In this document: piece after piece, positions 14,079 through 17,314 of the stretch
How positions within the stretch are numbered: the stretch's first letter is position 1
How the letters are laid out: each line of letters begins with the position of its first letter
Assembly (NCBI GenBank): GCA_964510205.1
Contig: CAZEBW010000075.1
Coordinates: 1-17,314, forward strand
DNA: 17,314 bases
Origin: CAZEBW01 sp964510205
Lineage (GTDB): Bacteria; Chloroflexota; Anaerolineae; VGOG01
Direction: 5' to 3'
The notes under the pieces: generated by a model
Seen by the model: the letters and a program-made list of their open reading frames with translations, nothing else
Told to the model about the DNA's origin: nothing
Database searches by the model: none
Program-made: the position numbers and the translations under genes

Positions 14079-14591
14079 ATGAGCATTTTAGAAATACCCG
14101 CCATTGCCAAAATCCGCCGCAACCACGCCCTGGAGCACGCCACCATCCACATTCTGACCGAGCGCAACCCTCGGCGGCATTTGATGGGACGCACCACAGG
14201 CTGCGGCTTCCGTCTGTTCGGAGAGGTGAAGACAGAGGAGGTGGCCGACGCCGTCTCCGAAGCCCTCGTCCGCCTTCAAAGGGGCGAGCACTCGTTGGCA
14301 GTCCATCCCCGCTGCGGCACCAATTTAGCCACTGCTGGCGTGCTGGCCGGGCTCTCTTCTTTCGTAGCCATGTTGCCGGCCGCCGCGTCGGGACGCTCAA
14401 GGTCTCGACTGGCAAGGCTGCCTCAGATCATCATGGCCGCCACCATCGCCGTGATAGCCGCCCAGCCTTTGGGTCTGGCTGTGCAGCGGTATGTCACCAC
14501 CTTGCCAGAGGTAGAGGGGGTGACCATCGAAGAGATCACGCGCCAGCGCAGGGGGAGCGTCGTCGTTCACGAGGTTAGAATCAAATCCTAA
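14079..14591 (+). CDS. DUF6391 family membrane protein
   Basis: This 170-residue protein matches the DUF6391 pattern known from cyanobacteria and Chloroflexota; its function is unknown. The N-terminal part has RRNHALEHATIHIL (13-26), with H16-x2-E19-H20, then TTGCGFRLFG (39-48) and VHPRCGTN (75-82). Two hydrophobic segments follow (about 84-103 and 114-136), and the protein ends in a short soluble strand pair. The conserved HxxEH and HPxCGTN motifs look like a possible metal site. The ATG has AAGGAG 8 bases upstream. It lies between a sortase and holA. The last codons and TAA run into the AATGACCAAAT word array. Confidence 0.75.
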   Translation: MSILEIPAIAKIRRNHALEHATIHILTERNPRRHLMGRTTGCGFRLFGEVKTEEVADAVSEALVRLQRGEHSLAVHPRCGTNLATAGVLAGLSSFVAMLPAAASGRSRSRLARLPQIIMAATIAVIAAQPLGLAVQRYVTTLPEVEGVTIEEITRQRRGSVVVHEVRIKS

Positions 14592-14674
14592 ATCAAATCC
14601 CAATGATCAATGACCAAATCCCAACCGGTCATTTGTCATTTGTCATTGGTTCGTTGGTTCATTGGTCATTCCCT
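14580..14674. repeat. AATGACCAAAT word array, inverted
   Basis: The left part has AAATCCTAAATCAAATCCCAA and CAATGACCAAATCCCAACC; the right part has GGTCATTTGTCATTTGTCATT and GGTTCATTGGTCATT. The two sides are imperfect inverted repeats meeting near 14627. It supplies the stop of the DUF6391 gene and an artefactual N-terminal extension of the holA frame (14603-14683). Confidence 0.8.
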
Positions 14675-14683
14675 GGAGGGGCT

Positions 14684-15661
14684 ATGTTTTATCTGTTTCA
14701 CGGCGAGGACGAGTTCTCTCGCTCCGAGACCCTGGCCGAGTTCAAGAAAAAGATGGGTGATCCCGACCTGGTCGAGCTGAACACCACCCTCTTCGATGGC
14801 CGCCGCGTCACTCTGGGCGAGATTCAACACGCCTGCGGCTCCGTCCCCTTCATGGCCGACCGGCGACTGGTCATCGTGGAGGGGCTGCTCACTCACCTCG
14901 AATCCAGGAAGCAAAAGGAGTACTTGGAGGAATTGGTCCGATACTTGAAAGATTTGCCCGAGACAGCGCGCCTGGTGTTTGTCGAGGACAAGTCCATTGG
15001 CAAGAGGAATCCCGTTCACCGCCTGGCCCTGGCCGATGAGCGCGGGCACGTCAAAGAGTTCAAGCCCCCCCAGGGGAGCGGGCTGAACCGTTGGATTGAG
15101 AAGCGGGTCAAGAAGAAAGGCGGACAAATCAGTTCCACAGCCAATGCCACTCTGGCGGCTTTCGTGGGCGACGACCTGCGCCTGCTCGATCAGGAAATCG
15201 AGAAGCTGGTCGTCTACGTGGACGGGGCGCGTCCCATCAGCGAGGACGACGTTCGCCTGCTGGTCAGCTACGTCCAGGAGGCCAACATCTTCGAGATGGT
15301 AGACGCTTTGGGGCGGCGCGATGGTCAGCGGGCGGCCCAACTGCTGCACCAGTTGCTGGACGAGGGCGAGCACCCTCTAGCGCTGCTGGGCATGATCGTC
15401 CGCCAATTCAGAATCATGATCCAGGTCAAAGAGCTGAGCGAACGGGGGCTGAGCCAGCAGAAAACGACTGCCAGGCTGAAACTGCACCCCTTCGTGGTCA
15501 AGAAAACCACGCGGCAGGCGATGAACTTCTCCATGGAGCAATTGGAGACTGTCTATCGGAAGCTGCTGGCAACCGACGTGGCCATCAAAACCGGGCAGAT
15601 GGACGATGTCCTGGCCCTGGACATGCTGGTGGTGGGGTTGAGCGGAAAGCGAAAATCGTAA
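14684..15661 (+). CDS. holA: DNA polymerase III, delta subunit
   Basis: HolA is the clamp-loader subunit that opens the sliding clamp. The 325-residue protein is close to the usual 330-345. It starts FYLFHGEDEFSRSE, the typical delta N-terminus, and has VPFMADRRLVIVEG (about 55-68), FVEDKSIGKRNPV, the domain II segment DDLRLLDQEIEKLVVYV, and the C-terminal collar with ALLGMIVRQFRIMIQVKEL and LATDVAIKTGQMD. As expected for delta there is no functional Walker A. I chose the ATG at 14684-14686 with GGAGGGG just upstream; the frame is open from 14603, but that part is repeat DNA. A strong bidirectional terminator follows 25 bases after the stop. Confidence 0.93.
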   Translation: MFYLFHGEDEFSRSETLAEFKKKMGDPDLVELNTTLFDGRRVTLGEIQHACGSVPFMADRRLVIVEGLLTHLESRKQKEYLEELVRYLKDLPETARLVFVEDKSIGKRNPVHRLALADERGHVKEFKPPQGSGLNRWIEKRVKKKGGQISSTANATLAAFVGDDLRLLDQEIEKLVVYVDGARPISEDDVRLLVSYVQEANIFEMVDALGRRDGQRAAQLLHQLLDEGEHPLALLGMIVRQFRIMIQVKELSERGLSQQKTTARLKLHPFVVKKTTRQAMNFSMEQLETVYRKLLATDVAIKTGQMDDVLALDMLVVGLSGKRKS

Positions 15662-15686
15662 AAACGACGTTTAGGCACAGAACAAG

Positions 15687-15723
15687 AAAGAAGCCATCGA
15701 GACACGATCTCGATGGCTTCTTT
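15687..15723. terminator. Bidirectional rho-independent terminator
   Basis: AAAGAAGCCATCGAGA (15687-15702) and TCTCGATGGCTTCTTT (15708-15723) are perfect 16-bp arms around a 5-base loop, with short T runs on each outgoing strand. It sits between convergent holA and the phosphatase gene and can end both. Confidence 0.9.
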
Positions 15724-15811
15724 CGTATTGCGCTGTATGGCCGACGGCGGCAACCGTCAGTCAGTGAGGAACACCAGCCGACCTTCGATCGCCGGTGAGA
15801 TGGTGGTCATA

Positions 15812-17314
15812 CTAGTAGCGGCGGGTGTATCCTGGCGTCTCGAAAGTCGTTGTTGTGTAGGGCAGTGCTACCTCGTCCAGCACGTCGCCCGAGGTTGTCT
15901 TGGTGGTCATGGTCATCGCCTCGGTCCCGCCGACCTGCACGATGGTGTAGGAGTGAATTGAGTCGGCGGCTGCGATGAAGCCGCGGATGTCGCAGTCCCC
16001 CCCCTTCATGTAGACATCGGTGGGGGCTCCCCAGGCGCCCTGAAGCAAGTAGGTCACTCCGTCTGCGGAGTTGGTGGTCATGGTGTAGACAGCCTCGGCC
16101 GTATAGTCGTAGTATTCACCGGTGACCGGCGTTGTTACCACTTCGGTGATACTGATCGGCCAGGAGCGCATGAAGTTGTGGGTGTGTCCTCCGATAACTA
16201 CGTCGGCGCCGTTGTCCTGCAAGACCTCACCCCAGTGCACCAAGAATGGCTCACTCGCATATCCAGTCCCTTGCTCGAAGCAGGAGAAGTATGGATAGTG
16301 GAAACCAGCCAGCTTCCAGGCCGCGTCGCTGCCTTGAAGGTCCGCTTCCAGCCAATCCTTCTGCTCCTCAGCCTCATCCTCCGCAGGGGCCCAGTAAGAC
16401 GAGACGCCCCCGGTACTTGCCTTCAGACTGGTCAGGTGCAGGTTGGGGAAGTTGAGAGCAAAGGTGAGTTCGTCGCCAGGGTTGGCGAACAGACCCGTGA
16501 ACCAGGCGTAGGTGTTGTCCGTCCTGGGATAGGCGCCCACCTCGTGATTGCCTATCACCGCCACGATGGGAATCATGCGTCCATCGTCGGTCACCAGGTT
16601 CTCCTCTAGCGACTCCAGCCAGTTTTGCCACTGCTCCCAATTGTTGCCGCTGTCAACCATGTCGCCAAAGAACCAGATGAAGTTGGGATCTTCATCAGCG
16701 GCGCCTTGGTTCACCAGATCTCTGCCGTAGGGCCAATTGGAGATACCGTACGGGTTATACTTTATGTCCGCCGATCCGTATGGCCTGCGAGAGTCGCCAC
16801 CTGCCACGAACTTGACATCCTCGTCAAGCCCGATGGTGCGGAAACTCCACTCGCGAGACCAGGCACCCTCCCCCCCTACTCGGAAGTAGTAAAGCGTGCC
16901 AGGCTCCAGACCTGTCAGGTCCACCTCGTGGAATTGCCCTGGGAACGCAGTCTCAATGGCGTCGCCATCGAGATCCGTTTCGGGAGCAATGCTGTAGGCT
17001 TCGCCACTGGCAGTGAACTGGTAGTCCGCTGCATCCTCGTGGCTGACCGTATCGTAGACCATCGTCGTCTCCGCTGCCCCCTCTGTCCACCACACCGCTG
17101 CTATGGTGTGGTACACATCGTCCTCAGCCCAAGAAAGATGAACTAGGGACGGAGACTCAGCCACCGTGCTGACCGCTTCTAGCGTGTCCGTGTCAGAGGC
17201 ACTGATGGCGGGCAACCACGATGAGAGCGCGCTTGGGGACCCAGCCGCAACGTTGTACTCTGGCGTCTCGAAAGTCGTTGTTGTGTAGGGCAGTGCTACC
17301 TCGTCCAGCACGTC
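15812..17314 (-). CDS. Purple-acid-phosphatase-like metallophosphoesterase, partial, internally repeated
   Basis: The frame runs open through the right edge, so the start is missing. In the 500 visible residues a fibronectin-like PAP N-terminal domain (about 48-161, LTGLEPGTLYYFRVGGEGAW) precedes a calcineurin-like phosphoesterase domain. Numbering from the first Met-translatable codon at 17311, its metal ligands are GGD173SR, GD217, GNH256E, H338 (GFHYPY) and GGH376TH378. Tyr of the plant GDxxY motif is replaced by Asp (GDMVD), so a Tyr-bound purple iron centre is unlikely. The protein is probably extracytoplasmic, judging from its acidic, Thr/Ser-rich composition, but no signal peptide is visible. 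The C-terminus DVLDEVALPYTTTTFETP also appears as the first visible residues, which implies that at least one further module lies upstream. No LPxTG or other anchor follows. Confidence 0.88.
   Translation of the reverse strand, partial: DVLDEVALPYTTTTFETPEYNVAAGSPSALSSWLPAISASDTDTLEAVSTVAESPSLVHLSWAEDDVYHTIAAVWWTEGAAETTMVYDTVSHEDAADYQFTASGEAYSIAPETDLDGDAIETAFPGQFHEVDLTGLEPGTLYYFRVGGEGAWSREWSFRTIGLDEDVKFVAGGDSRRPYGSADIKYNPYGISNWPYGRDLVNQGAADEDPNFIWFFGDMVDSGNNWEQWQNWLESLEENLVTDDGRMIPIVAVIGNHEVGAYPRTDNTYAWFTGLFANPGDELTFALNFPNLHLTSLKASTGGVSSYWAPAEDEAEEQKDWLEADLQGSDAAWKLAGFHYPYFSCFEQGTGYASEPFLVHWGEVLQDNGADVVIGGHTHNFMRSWPISITEVVTTPVTGEYYDYTAEAVYTMTTNSADGVTYLLQGAWGAPTDVYMKGGDCDIRGFIAAADSIHSYTIVQVGGTEAMTMTTKTTSGDVLDEVALPYTTTTFETPGYTRRY
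15832..15886 (-). repeat. 55-base direct repeat, downstream copy
   Basis: These 55 bases encode the C-terminal DVLDEVALPYTTTTFETP of the phosphatase and are identical to 17260-17314. The spacing is 1428 bases, exactly 476 codons. Confidence 0.95.
17260..17314 (-). repeat. 55-base direct repeat, copy at window edge
   Basis: Identical to 15832-15886 and in the same frame; the match begins at 17260 and is cut by the window end, so its true length to the right is unknown. It marks the end of a previous phosphatase module or a contig end on a repeated k-mer. Confidence 0.95.

Noticed and set aside
14603..14683. N-terminal extension of the holA frame
   Set aside because: The codons lie in the AATGACCAAAT array; delta subunits start at FYLFHG, and a strong ribosome binding site precedes the ATG at 14684.
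13173..17314. Sortase and the secreted phosphatase as enzyme and substrate
   Set aside because: The phosphatase C-terminus has no sorting signal, hydrophobic tail or basic end, and the two genes are on opposite strands separated by holA and a terminator.

Overview
The window looks like a piece of chromosome from an uncultured, moderately high G+C bacterium, most plausibly Chloroflexota (Anaerolineae-like). The main grounds are a YvcK with an N-terminal two-helix membrane segment, an R3H/P-loop ATPase, tmk followed by a DarA-type c-di-AMP receptor, an FmdB-like zinc ribbon, a Memo-like AmrB, a sortase with a long Thr/Pro linker, a DUF6391 protein, and spacers filled with quasi-repeated short words. 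No rRNA, tRNA or ribosomal protein is present, so the assignment is an inference.

Layout. Bases 1-3337 are transcribed leftwards: a GntR/YtrA-type regulator with a near-consensus sigma70 promoter, a rho-independent terminator, then yvcK with its own near-consensus promoter, then glycolytic GAPDH. A divergent promoter at 3359 starts a rightward series: a GNAT-like protein, an R3H/P-loop ATPase, an overlapping small gene pair that resembles a toxin-antitoxin module (candidate nuclease plus DUF2283-like protein), thymidylate kinase and darA. An FmdB-like gene runs back leftwards and converges on darA. After a 359-base repeat-filled spacer come gmk, amrB (ATGA overlap) and priA, then a sortase, a DUF6391 protein and holA (DNA polymerase III delta). 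A perfect 16-bp bidirectional terminator separates holA from a leftward purple-acid-phosphatase-like gene that runs off the right end.

How the genes relate. gap and yvcK concern central carbon flow and cell-wall precursor supply. tmk, gmk, priA and holA form a nucleotide and replication theme. darA (and, in Firmicutes, yvcK) connects to c-di-AMP or UDP-GlcNAc sensing.

The most unusual content is repeat behaviour. Several families of short-word intergenic repeats occur, mostly as imperfect inverted repeats. They supply the stop codons of yvcK, gap, the sortase and the DUF6391 gene, and one family is found in frame inside priA. PriA is unusually long (1002 residues). It carries an N-terminal insert encoded by a perfect 12-bp hairpin, about four tandem winged-helix-like repeats, an in-frame copy of the intergenic element just before Walker A, and a further repeat-like insert after motif III. 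The phosphatase frame is internally repetitive: the last 55 bases of the window exactly match the 3' end of the gene, in frame at a spacing of 1428 bases. This points to a tandem multi-module enzyme, or to a contig that ends on a repeat.
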